Notes: generated by a model from the letters alone, not told the origin. Counted from the first letter of the stretch, positions 42,374-51,638 are shown. The stretch is 64,000 nt of DNA from Sinorhizobium sp. A49 (GCF_002002725.1 NZ_MUNW01000051.1:1-64000); one strand, 5' to 3'. Program-made: numbers and translations.

Positions 42374-44767
42374 TTACTCGCCGTAAGGGATCCAGATGTT
42401 CTTCACGTCGGTCGCGCGGCGCAGATAGGCTTGCCCTTCTGCCGCCGAGCGATCGAACCAATCGGTCGCCTTGCCGTAGTCGACGAAGGTCCGCTTCAGA
42501 TTGCCAGCCGAAAGCCTCTCAACCATTGTCGAAAGCTCCTGCGTGCCGAAGGCCCACAGCGCGTCAACGTCGTTGTGGCTTGCGAGCGTCTTTGCCAGTT
42601 CCATCGCCGAGCCCGTGACGATGTTGATGACACCGGCCGGAACGTCCGACGTTTCGAGGATCGAGTAGAAGTCGGTTGCCGCCAGCGGATGCTGCTCGCT
42701 CGGTACCGCCACGACGCGGTTACCGGTGGCAATCAACGGCGCCACCAGGCTGATGAAGCCGAGCAACGGCGCTTCCGTCGGGCAGATAACGCCGACGACA
42801 CCGATCGCTTCGGGCATCGCGAGCGCTACGCCGCGCAGCGGCGGCTGATGGACCGCGCCTTCGTACTTGTCGGCCCAGGCGCCGTAGGTGAAGAGCCTGG
42901 ATATCGAAGCCTCGACCTCTGCCTTCGCGTTGGCTGCGGATGCGCCGGTCATCGCGACGATGCGGTCTGCAAACTCATCAAGCCGGCCGCTGAGGTTCTC
43001 GGCGATGTAGTAGAGGATCTGCGCCCGATTGTGCGATGTCGCCGACGCCCAGCCGGAAGCCGCGTGTGCGGCAACCACGGCGTTGCGGATATCCTTGCGG
43101 TTGCCTTCACCGACTTCGCCGATGACTTTGCCCTTGGGCGAAAGCACGGGACGCGAATAGTTGCCATCCGGACGGGCTTGCTTGCCGCCGATGAAAAGCT
43201 TGGCGGTGCGATCGAGCGACGGAGCCGAGAAATCGCCGGACGCCTGCTTCAACACCGGTTCTGCCGACGCTGCGCGCAGCTTGCGACCGACCCAAGCCTT
43301 AGGCTTCAGATACTCATAGCAACCTTCACGGCCGCCCTCGCGGCCGAAGCCGGATTCGCGCTTGCCACCGAAGCCAGCCGCCGCATCGAAGAGATTGGTG
43401 GCATTGACCCAGACGACACCGGCCGCGAGCTTGGCGGCAACGTTAAGCGCCAGACCGATCGTTTCGCTCCACATACTTGCAGCCAGACCATAGCGCGAAT
43501 GGTTGGCAAGCTGGATCGCCTCTTCCGGTGTGCGGAAGGTCATCGACACGGCGACGGGTCCGAAGATTTCTTCGGTCGCGACGATCGACGTCGGCTGAAC
43601 ATTGGTCAGCAATGTCGGCGGATAGAAGCTGCCGCCCTTCGGCAACTCGATCTTGGGCTGGTGGAGCTTCGCGCCTTCGGCGACACCCTTGGCGACCAGG
43701 CTCTCGATGCGCTGCAACTGCACCGGTGCGACGATCGCCGCCATGTCGATCGCCTTGTCGAGCGGATGGCCGACACGCAGGGTCTGCATGCGCCGCGTCA
43801 GACGATCGTAGAAGAGCGGAGCGATGCCTTCCTGAACCAGAAGCCGGGAACCGGCGCAGCAGACCTGGCCCTGGTTGAACCAGATAGCATCCACCACACC
43901 TTCAACGGCGCCATCGATATCGGCATCATCGAAGACGATGAAAGGCGACTTGCCGCCGAGTTCGAGCGTCAGCGACTTGCCGGTGCCTGCCGTCTTTTCG
44001 CGGATCAGGCGGCCGACTTCCGTCGAGCCGGTAAAGGCGATCTTGTCGATGTCAGAATGCTCGACGATCAATGCACCGGTTTCACCCTCGCCGGTCACGA
44101 CGTTGAGCACGCCCGGCGGCAGTCCGGCGGCAGCGGCAAGTTCGGCAAACAGCAACGCTGTCAGCGGCGTGAACTCGGCCGGCTTGAGGATGACGGTGTT
44201 GCCGAGCGCCAGGGCCGGAGCGACCTTCCAGGCGAGCATCAGGAACGGGAAATTCCAGGGGATGACCTGGCCGACGACGCCGACCGGAACCTGATCGGCA
44301 AACTCGGTTTCCTGCAGCTGCGCCCAGCCTGCATGGTGGTAGAAATGACGCGCGGCCAGCGGAATGTCGATGTCGCGTGTTTCGCGGATCGGCTTGCCGT
44401 TGTCGATGGCCTCGACCACCGCGATCAGGCGCGCATGGCGCTGGATCATGCGGGCAAGCGCATAGAGGTGGCGGGCGCGGGCATGGCCCGGCAGCTTGGA
44501 CCAGGGGCCTTGCGCCTTGCGTGCCGCAGCGACCGCGTCATCCACGTCCTTGGCGCTGCCAAGGGCGACCTTCGCCAGCAGCGCACCGGTCGCCGGCTCA
44601 TGGCTCTCGAAGGTCTTGCCGGACGACGGCGCAACAAACGCGCCGTTGATGAAGTGGCCGAACGTGCCCTTGTGGCGCGCCAGCCACTGGCGGGCTTCGG
44701 TGTCGGCTTCCGGTGCGGGACCATAGGACATTTCGTCAAAATACCTTGCGACTGTCATCGGGATCAT
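42374..44767 (-). CDS. Two-domain aldehyde dehydrogenase (ALDH16-like)
   Basis: A 797-residue protein. The first ALDH domain (about 30-500) is complete: VIPWNFPFLMLAWKVAPALALGNTVILKPAE, IAFTGSTEVGR, LELGGKSPFIVFDDADID with catalytic Glu, and NQGQVCCAGSRL with catalytic Cys. The second (about 530-797) keeps the NAD-fold segments (GVVGVICPTEAPLLGFISLVAPLIATGNRVVAVPSEQHPLAATDF) but has Ser where the cofactor Lys is expected and ends without Cys. This is the layout of the ALDH16 family. ATG 44767 overlaps deoC by four bases (ATGA); ATG 44758 is an alternative. It would oxidise acetaldehyde from DeoC. Confidence 0.9.
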   Translation of the reverse strand: MIPMTVARYFDEMSYGPAPEADTEARQWLARHKGTFGHFINGAFVAPSSGKTFESHEPATGALLAKVALGSAKDVDDAVAAARKAQGPWSKLPGHARARHLYALARMIQRHARLIAVVEAIDNGKPIRETRDIDIPLAARHFYHHAGWAQLQETEFADQVPVGVVGQVIPWNFPFLMLAWKVAPALALGNTVILKPAEFTPLTALLFAELAAAAGLPPGVLNVVTGEGETGALIVEHSDIDKIAFTGSTEVGRLIREKTAGTGKSLTLELGGKSPFIVFDDADIDGAVEGVVDAIWFNQGQVCCAGSRLLVQEGIAPLFYDRLTRRMQTLRVGHPLDKAIDMAAIVAPVQLQRIESLVAKGVAEGAKLHQPKIELPKGGSFYPPTLLTNVQPTSIVATEEIFGPVAVSMTFRTPEEAIQLANHSRYGLAASMWSETIGLALNVAAKLAAGVVWVNATNLFDAAAGFGGKRESGFGREGGREGCYEYLKPKAWVGRKLRAASAEPVLKQASGDFSAPSLDRTAKLFIGGKQARPDGNYSRPVLSPKGKVIGEVGEGNRKDIRNAVVAAHAASGWASATSHNRAQILYYIAENLSGRLDEFADRIVAMTGASAANAKAEVEASISRLFTYGAWADKYEGAVHQPPLRGVALAMPEAIGVVGVICPTEAPLLGFISLVAPLIATGNRVVAVPSEQHPLAATDFYSILETSDVPAGVINIVTGSAMELAKTLASHNDVDALWAFGTQELSTMVERLSAGNLKRTFVDYGKATDWFDRSAAEGQAYLRRATDVKNIWIPYGE

Positions 44768-45777
44768 CCAATCGGGTGTCGGTTGAGGGCCGAATAGGCG
44801 CCGGTCACGTGATGTTCCAGCTGGCGCTCGATATCCCCCAGCAGGCTCGATGCGCCGATACGGAACAGATCCGGCTCCAGCCACTCGCGACCGAGTTCGT
44901 CCTTCATCAGGAATTGATAGTTGAGGATATCCTTGGCGGCCGAAATGCCGCCAGCAGGCTTGTAGCCGACCTTGATGCCGGTGCGCTCCTGATAGGCGCG
45001 GATCATGCGCAGCATCACCAGCGTCACCAAGAGGGTGGCGTTGACACCCTCCTTGCCGGTGGATGTCTTTATGAAATCGGCGCCCGCCATCATGCAGACG
45101 AGTGACGCGCGCGCAACGTTGCGCAGCGTCTTCAGATCGCCGGTCGCCAGGATCGCCTTGACATGCGCATCGCCGCAAGCGGCGCGGAAGTCGCGCATCT
45201 CGTCATAGAGAGCCTGCCAGTTGCCGGTCAGCACATGCTCGCGGGTGATGACGATATCGATTTCCTTGGCGCCGTCGGCAACCGAGGCCTCGATCTCGCG
45301 TAGTTTGACATCATGCGGAATGAGACCGGCGGGAAAGCCGGTGGAGACGGCAGCAACCGGAATGCCTGAGCCATCGAGTGCCTCGACCGCGGTCGAAACG
45401 AAACGGTGGTAAACGCAGACGGCGCCGGTGGTGATGCCGCGGCTGCCCATGCCAATCGCATCGAGGATGTCCTGGCGCACCGGCTGGCGCGCCTTGGCGC
45501 AGAGACGCTTGACGCGCTCTGCCGTATCGTCGCCATTGAGCGTCGTCAGATCGATGCAGGTCACGGCCTTCAAAAGCCACGCGGCCTGCGCGTCCTTTTT
45601 CACCGTCCGGCGGCCAGGCAGCGTCGCCACGCGCCGTTCGGCAGCCGACAGATTGACGCGCTGATCGACCACCCAGCCGAGATCGAGTTCCGTGCCATCA
45701 TTGCGCGGCCAGTTGTGACTCGAGGCCGCAGGTGCCACGGCCTTCGCGGTCACATTCTTCACAGCAAGGTCTTCCAA
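44764..45777 (-). CDS. deoC: Deoxyribose-phosphate aldolase
   Basis: A 337-residue class I aldolase that cleaves 2-deoxyribose 5-phosphate to glyceraldehyde 3-phosphate and acetaldehyde. Lys237 in GADFIKTSTGK is the Schiff-base residue, Lys273 in VGYKPAGGI the second catalytic Lys, and CIDLTTLNGDD supplies the acid. At 337 residues it is the long form with about 70 extra N-terminal residues. TTG 45777 has GAGGAG seven bases upstream and is my choice; ATG 45804 lacks a ribosome site. First structural gene of the leftward unit, so deoC, ALDH, RbsD/FucU, kinase and importer may be one operon. Confidence 0.93.
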   Translation of the reverse strand: MEDLAVKNVTAKAVAPAASSHNWPRNDGTELDLGWVVDQRVNLSAAERRVATLPGRRTVKKDAQAAWLLKAVTCIDLTTLNGDDTAERVKRLCAKARQPVRQDILDAIGMGSRGITTGAVCVYHRFVSTAVEALDGSGIPVAAVSTGFPAGLIPHDVKLREIEASVADGAKEIDIVITREHVLTGNWQALYDEMRDFRAACGDAHVKAILATGDLKTLRNVARASLVCMMAGADFIKTSTGKEGVNATLLVTLVMLRMIRAYQERTGIKVGYKPAGGISAAKDILNYQFLMKDELGREWLEPDLFRIGASSLLGDIERQLEHHVTGAYSALNRHPIG

Positions 45778-45850
45778 GCGATTGCTCCTCGAACTCCCTG
45801 ACATCGCAGCACGATACCACGGCTGTTATCCGCGTCGGCGGCGATTCTCA

Positions 45851-45880
45851 TTTTGTTATTTTTCTATCGTATTTTTGTTA
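45851..45880 (-). promoter_or_regulatory. Candidate DeoR-type direct repeats before deoC
   Basis: TTTTGTTA occurs at 45851-45858 and again at 45873-45880, 22 bases apart (two helical turns), in an AT-rich stretch between deoC and the DeoR gene. DeoR-family operators are often T-rich direct repeats. Assignment is inference. Confidence 0.45.
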
Positions 45881-45957
45881 GCATTCCATCAGATGTGCAA
45901 AGTGTCAAGCGCCACAATCGCGTTTCGATGGAATCCTGTCATTTTCTCGGCGAAGCG

Positions 45958-46689
45958 TCAGATCGCCGGAAAGAGGGTGTCGCCGTCTTCGGTGATCACC
46001 GAGCGAAAGACGTTCATCGGCGCAAAGAACGCCGGCTTCAGCTTGCCGATCTTGCTCAGGTCGACAACGAGGTGGCTTTCGCGCGCCAGCGAAATCACCT
46101 TCTGCTTCACCGCCACTTCGTGAAAATGCACGCAGGTTGCACCACGTCCGGGGTCCACACCTGCGGCGGAAAGAAAGGCGACATTGATCCCCAGCGAATC
46201 GAGCGTTTCTAGGCCAGAATTGCCAGAAAACGACGCCGACGCCGGATGGTAGACACCGCCGAGCATGACGATGCGGACATTGGGCTTTCGCGTCAGCCTG
46301 TCAGCCACATTCAGCGAATAACATACTGCAGTAATTGAATAATTCTCAGGAATGAGATCGACCAGATATTCGAGCGTCGTACCGCAATCGATAAAGATGG
46401 TTTCGTCCGGACGGATGTGCTGGGCCGCATGCACACAGGCTTCGCGCTTTGCCGCAGCATGACTGTCGGCCTCACGCGCCAACTCATACGGCATATCGCC
46501 ATCCATCTCGCCCGCCGGCACGATATGGCCCCCCAGGAAGGTGAATTGCCCCGGATTGTCGGCGACGTCGCGCCGAACGGTCATCTCGGAGACCCCGAGC
46601 AAGGCTGCGGCATCGCGTAGATGAAGAACGCGGCGGCCCGAGAGAGCGTCGGCGAGTTGGATGATGCGGGATGTCTTGCGGCTGGCCAT
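45958..46689 (-). CDS. DeoR family transcriptional regulator
   Basis: A 243-residue repressor-type regulator. An N-terminal HTH_DeoR (about 5-60, RIIQLADALSGRRVLHLRDAAALLGVSEMTVRRDVADNPGQFTFLGGHIV) is followed by the sugar-phosphate-binding DeoRC domain (about 75-240: ETIFIDCGTTLEYLVDLIPENYSITAVCYSLNVADRL, IVMLGGVYHPASASFSG, HLVVDLSKIGKL). It lies upstream of deoC on the same strand with a 180-base gap, and probably represses that operon until deoxyribose 5-phosphate accumulates. The start ATG 46689 was chosen over earlier in-frame codons. Confidence 0.92.
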   Translation of the reverse strand: MASRKTSRIIQLADALSGRRVLHLRDAAALLGVSEMTVRRDVADNPGQFTFLGGHIVPAGEMDGDMPYELAREADSHAAAKREACVHAAQHIRPDETIFIDCGTTLEYLVDLIPENYSITAVCYSLNVADRLTRKPNVRIVMLGGVYHPASASFSGNSGLETLDSLGINVAFLSAAGVDPGRGATCVHFHEVAVKQKVISLARESHLVVDLSKIGKLKPAFFAPMNVFRSVITEDGDTLFPAI

Positions 46690-46750
46690 GATCGTTCCGT
46701 CTGTCCGGTCGTTCGCGCCAACACATCGCAACTAGGATGGCCGAACAATA

Positions 46751-46770
46751 TTTGTGATAATTATCACAAA
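46751..46770. promoter_or_regulatory. 20-bp perfect palindrome upstream of the DeoR gene (CRP-like)
   Basis: TTTGTGATAATTATCACAAA is a perfect 20-base palindrome, 62 bases upstream of the DeoR start. Its core TGTGA-N6-TCACA matches the CRP half-site consensus; it could instead be the DeoR autoregulatory site. Confidence 0.65.
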
Positions 46771-46814
46771 GTGTCGCTATTGGGCAAGCAACTTCACACG
46801 GCCCGGCGAAAGCA

Positions 46815-46848
46815 GACGACGGAGACTGCAACGCAAGCCTCCGTCGTC
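46815..46848 (-). terminator. Stem-loop after the M24 peptidase gene
   Basis: GACGACGGAG (46815-46824) pairs perfectly with CTCCGTCGTC (46839-46848), with a 14-base loop. It lies 65 bases after the stop of the M24 gene, upstream of the DeoR promoter palindrome. No strong U-tract follows, so termination efficiency is uncertain. Confidence 0.55.
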
Positions 46849-46912
46849 CAAATCTTCACGTTGAGAACGCCAAGGGCGGCAGATCCATTGCCCGCCGCCG
46901 CTATTCGTCCGG

Positions 46913-48715
46913 CTAATTGCCGATCGGCGCCGTGCGTGCCGCCAGCCAGGCAGCCGTCGCGGGATCGAGCACATCTTGCATGGTCTTGGCAACGCGCCAA
47001 TGATAGGCGTCGATCCACTGCCTCTCGGTTTCGCTCAGAAGCCTGATATCTGCGAGCCGCAGATCGATCGGCACCAGCGTCAGGCTGCGAAAGCTCATGA
47101 AGCCGTCGCCGTCATCGATCACTTCCACCTGGTTCTCGATGCGGATGCCGTATTCTCCGGCCTTGTAGTAGCCGGGCTCGATGGTCGTCACCATGCCCGG
47201 CCGCAATTCGATCTCGTTGACGCGGCGGTCGAAGCGCTGGGGCTGCTCGTGCACCGACAGGAAATGACCGACACCGTGACCGGTGCCATGATCGTAGTCG
47301 AGCCCAAGGTCCCAAAGCGGCCGGCGCGCAAAGGCGTCGAGGTGATGGCCGTAAGTCCCTTTCGGAAATTTGAGCGAGGCCATGGAAATCAGCCCCTTGA
47401 GGACTGCTGTATAGGCGCGGCGGATCTCATTGTTGACCGGCCCGATTGCCGTCGTGCGCGTCGCATCCGTCGTTCCGGTAAAATACTGGCCACCGGAATC
47501 GAGCAGATAGATGCCACGTGAGGTGATTGGTGCATTGCTCTTCGTGCTGGCCGCATAATGGCACATGGCAGCATGGCCGCCGGCAGCCGAGATCGAACGA
47601 AAACTCGGCTCAACGAAGGTTTCTTCCATCAGGCGGAAGGTGAGGATACGATCCTCCGCCTCCAGCTCGGTTACCGGACGCCCTTCCTCCTCCCGCTCGG
47701 CCGCATTGGACTCCAGCCAGGCGAAGAACCGGATCCACGAGGCGCCGTCATGGCGATGGCAATCACGGAAGCCCTCAAGTTCGACAGGGTTCTTCAGCAT
47801 CTTGGCAAGCGTGATCGGGCTGCGCAGAAGACGAACATTGCCGCCGGCTTCACGCGTCGCGTGGGCAACTGCCGAAGGGGCGAAGCCGGGATCGACGAGC
47901 GCCACCCGCCCGGCGGTCGCGGTACGGACCCGATCGAGCAGCATATCCGGCTCGGACATCGCCACGCCTTCAAGTTCGAAGTTCGAGAGATCGTTCGGCA
48001 GTTTGCGGTGATCAACCAGCCATTCGACCCGGCCCTCCCTGTCGGCAATCATGAAGGACTGCGGCATCGGGTTGAAAGCGACGTCACGGCCGCGGACGTT
48101 CAGGAACCAGGCGATGTTATCGGGCTGCGCCTCGATCAGGACGTCAGCGCCCTGCTCTTCCAGCATCTGGCCGATGCGGCGCTTCTTGTCGGCGACGCTT
48201 TCGCCGGCATAGTCGCGTGACAGAGCAATCACATTGCCAAGCGGGCGTTCGGGCTGGTCCGACCAGATCGCATCGACCAGATCATCCGTCACCGCAATCC
48301 AGTCTGCTCCGGCTGCTGCGACGGATTGGCCGCAGTCGGCATCCCAGGTGGACGGCAGCAGCATCGAGTTGAAGCCGACGCGTTCGCCCTTGCGCAGGTT
48401 CTTCCGCAGCCAGTCCTTCAGCGGTGCATCGTAGAAATGCTCGATGGCGAAGCAGTCGATATCGATCTCTTCGCGTACCTGAACCTGATAGCGGCCATCG
48501 ACGAAGATCGCCGCGCGGTCGCGCATGACGATCGCGACGCCTGCCGAACCGGTGAAGCCGGTGACGAAGCCGAGCCTGTTGTCGTGGGGCGCACAATACT
48601 CGCCTTGATGCTCGTCGAACCGCGGGATGACGTAGCCGTCCAGCCCCTGTTCGTCGAATTTATGGCGCAGGGCCTCTACCCGGCTGGAAATGTCCGGCCT
48701 GTCTTTCGATGTCAT
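46913..48715 (-). CDS. M24 family Xaa-Pro aminopeptidase (aminopeptidase P)
   Basis: A 600-residue protein of the large aminopeptidase P type, which removes N-terminal residues next to proline. Residues 1-300 form two creatinase-like N-terminal domains; the pita-bread domain starts near 310. Metal ligands are visible in LDSGGQYFTGTTDATRT (two Asp), HGTGHGVGH at 476-484 (His), and TIEPGYY and IRIENQVEV (Glu). ATG 48715 has AGGGAAAG upstream; longer frames overlap the next gene. It is the last gene of the peptide-transporter operon, 28 bases after the second ATPase. Confidence 0.93.
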   Translation of the reverse strand: MTSKDRPDISSRVEALRHKFDEQGLDGYVIPRFDEHQGEYCAPHDNRLGFVTGFTGSAGVAIVMRDRAAIFVDGRYQVQVREEIDIDCFAIEHFYDAPLKDWLRKNLRKGERVGFNSMLLPSTWDADCGQSVAAAGADWIAVTDDLVDAIWSDQPERPLGNVIALSRDYAGESVADKKRRIGQMLEEQGADVLIEAQPDNIAWFLNVRGRDVAFNPMPQSFMIADREGRVEWLVDHRKLPNDLSNFELEGVAMSEPDMLLDRVRTATAGRVALVDPGFAPSAVAHATREAGGNVRLLRSPITLAKMLKNPVELEGFRDCHRHDGASWIRFFAWLESNAAEREEEGRPVTELEAEDRILTFRLMEETFVEPSFRSISAAGGHAAMCHYAASTKSNAPITSRGIYLLDSGGQYFTGTTDATRTTAIGPVNNEIRRAYTAVLKGLISMASLKFPKGTYGHHLDAFARRPLWDLGLDYDHGTGHGVGHFLSVHEQPQRFDRRVNEIELRPGMVTTIEPGYYKAGEYGIRIENQVEVIDDGDGFMSFRSLTLVPIDLRLADIRLLSETERQWIDAYHWRVAKTMQDVLDPATAAWLAARTAPIGN

Positions 48716-48743
48716 GTGGTCTTTCCCTATTGGATAATGGTCT

Positions 48744-49757
48744 TCACGCGCCGCCGATCGCCTCGGCGAAGTGACAGGCGGCCATGCCGTTGCCGACGGG
48801 CCGGAGCGCCGGCTTTGCCCGACGACAAAGCTCCGCCGCGTGCGGGCAGCGGATGTGGAAAGGGCAGCCTGGCGGAATGTCCAGCGGGCTCGGCAACTCA
48901 CCGGAGAGCGCCGGCGCCCTGCGTCGCGCCGTCGGATCGAGCGAGGGGGCTGCGGCCAGCAAGGCTTGCGAATAGGGGTGCATCGGCTTGGAAAACAGCG
49001 CCTCCGAAGGACCGACCTCGACGATAGCACCGAGATAAATCACCGCCACACGATGAGAGACATGCCGCACCAGCCTGAGGTCATGGGCAACGAACAGCAC
49101 CGTCAGTCCAAGGTTGTCCTGTAGCTCCAGCAGCAGGTTGACGACCTGCGCCTGGACGGAAACGTCGAGCGCGGACACCAGCTCGTCGGCAACAAGGCAG
49201 GTCGGCTCCAGCGAAAGTGCCCGCGCGATTCCGATGCGCTGCCGCTGGCCGCCGGAAAATTCGTGCGGATACTTGTCGGCGGCACCATCCGGCAATCGCA
49301 CCAGATCGAGCAGTTCATCGACGCGGCGATCGATGCCGGCGCCCTCGCGCATGCGATGGACCGTGATCGCTTCCCGTAGCGTGTCGCGCACCGTCATGCG
49401 CGGATTGAGCGAGGTGTAGGGATCCTGGAACATCATCTGGACGCGCTTGTTATAGCCGCGTCGCCTGGCGCCCTTGAGGTCGATGACACTTTCGCCCTCG
49501 AAGCGGATATCGCCCGATGTCGGCCAGTTGAGGCCGGCGATGCAGCGCGCAAGAGTCGACTTGCCGCAACCGGACTCGCCGACGATCCCCAGCGTTTCGG
49601 CCGGCATCACGTCGAGATTGACGCCATTCAAGGCAGAGACGACCTGCCGCGGCCGACCGGCGAGCGTGTCGGACAAAGAGCGGCGCTTCTCGAAGCGCAT
49701 GAAGAGATCGCGAATGGAAAGCAGCGGCGTGGCTGTCTGTTGTACTGACTCAATCAT
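48744..49757 (-). CDS. Peptide ABC transporter ATP-binding protein (DppF type)
   Basis: A 337-residue ATPase with Walker A VGESGCGKST, signature EFSGGQRQRIGIARALSLEP, and C-terminal oligopeptide-type segment PGCPFHIRCPHAAELCRRAKPALRPVG containing the CPF...C...C cysteines. Walker B reads CLVADELVSALDVS, with Leu where Pro is usual (DEP). The catalytic Glu is kept, so it is probably active. It overlaps the DppD-type gene by four bases and precedes the M24 gene. Confidence 0.93.
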   Translation of the reverse strand: MIESVQQTATPLLSIRDLFMRFEKRRSLSDTLAGRPRQVVSALNGVNLDVMPAETLGIVGESGCGKSTLARCIAGLNWPTSGDIRFEGESVIDLKGARRRGYNKRVQMMFQDPYTSLNPRMTVRDTLREAITVHRMREGAGIDRRVDELLDLVRLPDGAADKYPHEFSGGQRQRIGIARALSLEPTCLVADELVSALDVSVQAQVVNLLLELQDNLGLTVLFVAHDLRLVRHVSHRVAVIYLGAIVEVGPSEALFSKPMHPYSQALLAAAPSLDPTARRRAPALSGELPSPLDIPPGCPFHIRCPHAAELCRRAKPALRPVGNGMAACHFAEAIGGA

Positions 49758-50767
49758 TGCGCCGCCTCCCGAACGCTGAAATGTGCGAGGGCTTCCTCGC
49801 GGTGGTGGCAGGCGACCTGACGGAGCTGCCCAGTGGCTGCCAGACCAGGACGAACATCGCGGCATTCCGGCCCGGCCACGGGACAGCGCGCCGTAAATGC
49901 ACAGCCGGCTGGCAATGCGTTGAGCGACGGCGGCGCGCCGGGGATGGAATAGAGCGGCGTGCGCGGTGGAACGTCGCGCGGAATGGAGCGCAGCAGCCCG
50001 AGGGAATAGGGATGCCGGGCATCGCCGATGACATCGGCCGTCGGTCCGGTCTCGCAGAGCCGGCCGCCATACATGACTGCCACCCGGTCGCAAGTCTCCG
50101 CCACCACGCCCATGTCGTGGGTGACGAGGATCACGGCCATGCCGAGGTCGCGGCTGAGCGCTTGGATGAGCCGCAGGATCTGGTCCTGGATGGTGACGTC
50201 AAGCGCCGTCGTCGGCTCATCGGCGAGCAGCAGTTGCGGATTGGAGGCAAGGGCTATGGCGATCATCACCCGTTGCCGCATGCCGCCGGAAAATTCGTGC
50301 GGATAGTCCCCGAGCCGGTTGCGCGCGGCTGGAATGCCGACCATGTCGAGCAGTTCGATCGCGCGCGCCTTTCTGGCTTTCCCATCCAGATCGGTATGGG
50401 CGGCGAGGTTTTCCGATATCTGCAAGCCAACGGTCAGCAACGGGTTCAGCGACGACATCGGTTCCTGAAAGATCATCGCGATCTCGCGTCCGCGCACACG
50501 CCTCAGCGCTCCCTCATCGAGCGGCACGAGGTCCCGCCCCTTCCAGAAGATCTCGCCCAGGACGCGACCGCGCGGGCGCACGATGCCGAGGATAGAACGC
50601 AGCGTGATGCTCTTGCCCGAGCCGGATTCACCGACAAGCCCGAGGATCTCCCCTGCCTTCACCTGAAAGGAGACACCGTCGACCGCGACCAGGGGACGTT
50701 CGGCCAGGCCGAACTCGGTGCGAAGGCGCCTGACGTCCAGAACCGTTTCTTTCTCGAGTTGGTTCAT
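49754..50767 (-). CDS. Peptide ABC transporter ATP-binding protein (DppD type)
   Basis: A 337-residue ATPase: Walker [13 protein letters not shown], signature [20 protein letters not shown], Walker [19 protein letters not shown], switch [10 protein letters not shown], and C-terminal [21 protein letters not shown] cysteine motif of the oligopeptide family. ATG 50767 starts one base after the DppC stop. Together with the DppF-type subunit it powers dipeptide or oligopeptide uptake. Confidence 0.93.
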   Translation of the reverse strand: MNQLEKETVLDVRRLRTEFGLAERPLVAVDGVSFQVKAGEILGLVGESGSGKSITLRSILGIVRPRGRVLGEIFWKGRDLVPLDEGALRRVRGREIAMIFQEPMSSLNPLLTVGLQISENLAAHTDLDGKARKARAIELLDMVGIPAARNRLGDYPHEFSGGMRQRVMIAIALASNPQLLLADEPTTALDVTIQDQILRLIQALSRDLGMAVILVTHDMGVVAETCDRVAVMYGGRLCETGPTADVIGDARHPYSLGLLRSIPRDVPPRTPLYSIPGAPPSLNALPAGCAFTARCPVAGPECRDVRPGLAATGQLRQVACHHREEALAHFSVREAAQ

Positions 50768-50768
50768 G

Positions 50769-51638
50769 TCAGCGCCCTTTCGGTCGGAGCAGGTCGGCGA
50801 GCGCGTCGCCGACGAGGCTGAAGCCAAGGCCGGTGAGCACGATGGCAATGCCCGGCATCAGGCTCATCCACCACGCCGTCAGCAGAAAGTTGCGGCCTTC
50901 TGCGATCAGCACGCCCCATTCGGCGGCCGGCGGCTGCGCACCCAGCCCGAGATAGCCGAGCGACGAGCCGAGAAGGATGGCGAGCGCCATGTCGGTCATC
51001 CAGTAGACGATGATCGGCGAGATCGCGTTGGGGAGCAGATGCCGGAAGATGATGCGCCGGTCGGAATAGCCAAGCACTCGGCCGGCCGCAGCGTAATCAT
51101 TGGCCTTTTGCGCCATGATCTCGGCCCGCGTCAGACGGGCGTAATAGACCCAGTTCACCGCCGTGATCGCCACATACATGTTGACGAGGCCAGGCCCGAG
51201 AACGGCGACAATGGCGATGACCAGGACGAGGAACGGAAAGGTGATGATCGCATCGACGCAGCGACCGAAGATGGTGTCGGCGATACCGCCGTAATAGCCG
51301 ACGAAAGCGCCGACCGTAACGCCGATCAGCAATGCGAAGATGGTAGCGAAGAACGCCATCTGCATGTCGACGCGATAGGCCCAGATAACACGCGAGAGCA
51401 CGTCACGGCCGAAATTGTCGGTACCGAACGGGTGGGCAAGGCTCGGCCCCTGCTGGATCGCGCTCAGGTCGAATGCGAGCGGATCGTAGGGCGCGAGCAC
51501 CCCAGGGAACAAGGCCAGCGCAATAGACAGGGCGAGGATGGCGAAGCCGATAATGAACGACGGCCGCGAGAAGGCCCGGCCAAGGAAGGCGCGCAGACGA
51601 CCCGCCTTGCGGATGGGAGATTGCACGACCATGCTCAT
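50769..51638 (-). CDS. Peptide ABC transporter permease (DppC type)
   Basis: A 289-residue permease. HPFGTDNFGRDVLSRVIWAYRVDMQMAFFATIFALLIGVTVGAFVGYYGG, AEIMAQKANDYAAAGRVLGYSDRRIIFRHLLPNAISPIIVYW (loop) and LGYLGLGAQPPAAEWGVLIAEGR are DppC hallmarks. ATG 51638 overlaps the DppB stop by four bases. No unusual feature. Confidence 0.93.
   Translation of the reverse strand: MSMVVQSPIRKAGRLRAFLGRAFSRPSFIIGFAILALSIALALFPGVLAPYDPLAFDLSAIQQGPSLAHPFGTDNFGRDVLSRVIWAYRVDMQMAFFATIFALLIGVTVGAFVGYYGGIADTIFGRCVDAIITFPFLVLVIAIVAVLGPGLVNMYVAITAVNWVYYARLTRAEIMAQKANDYAAAGRVLGYSDRRIIFRHLLPNAISPIIVYWMTDMALAILLGSSLGYLGLGAQPPAAEWGVLIAEGRNFLLTAWWMSLMPGIAIVLTGLGFSLVGDALADLLRPKGR

Noticed and set aside
42197-44797. 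866-codon plus-strand frame antisense to the aldehyde dehydrogenase
   Set aside because: Same reason: the minus strand encodes an intact two-domain ALDH; the antisense translation has no family-like segments.
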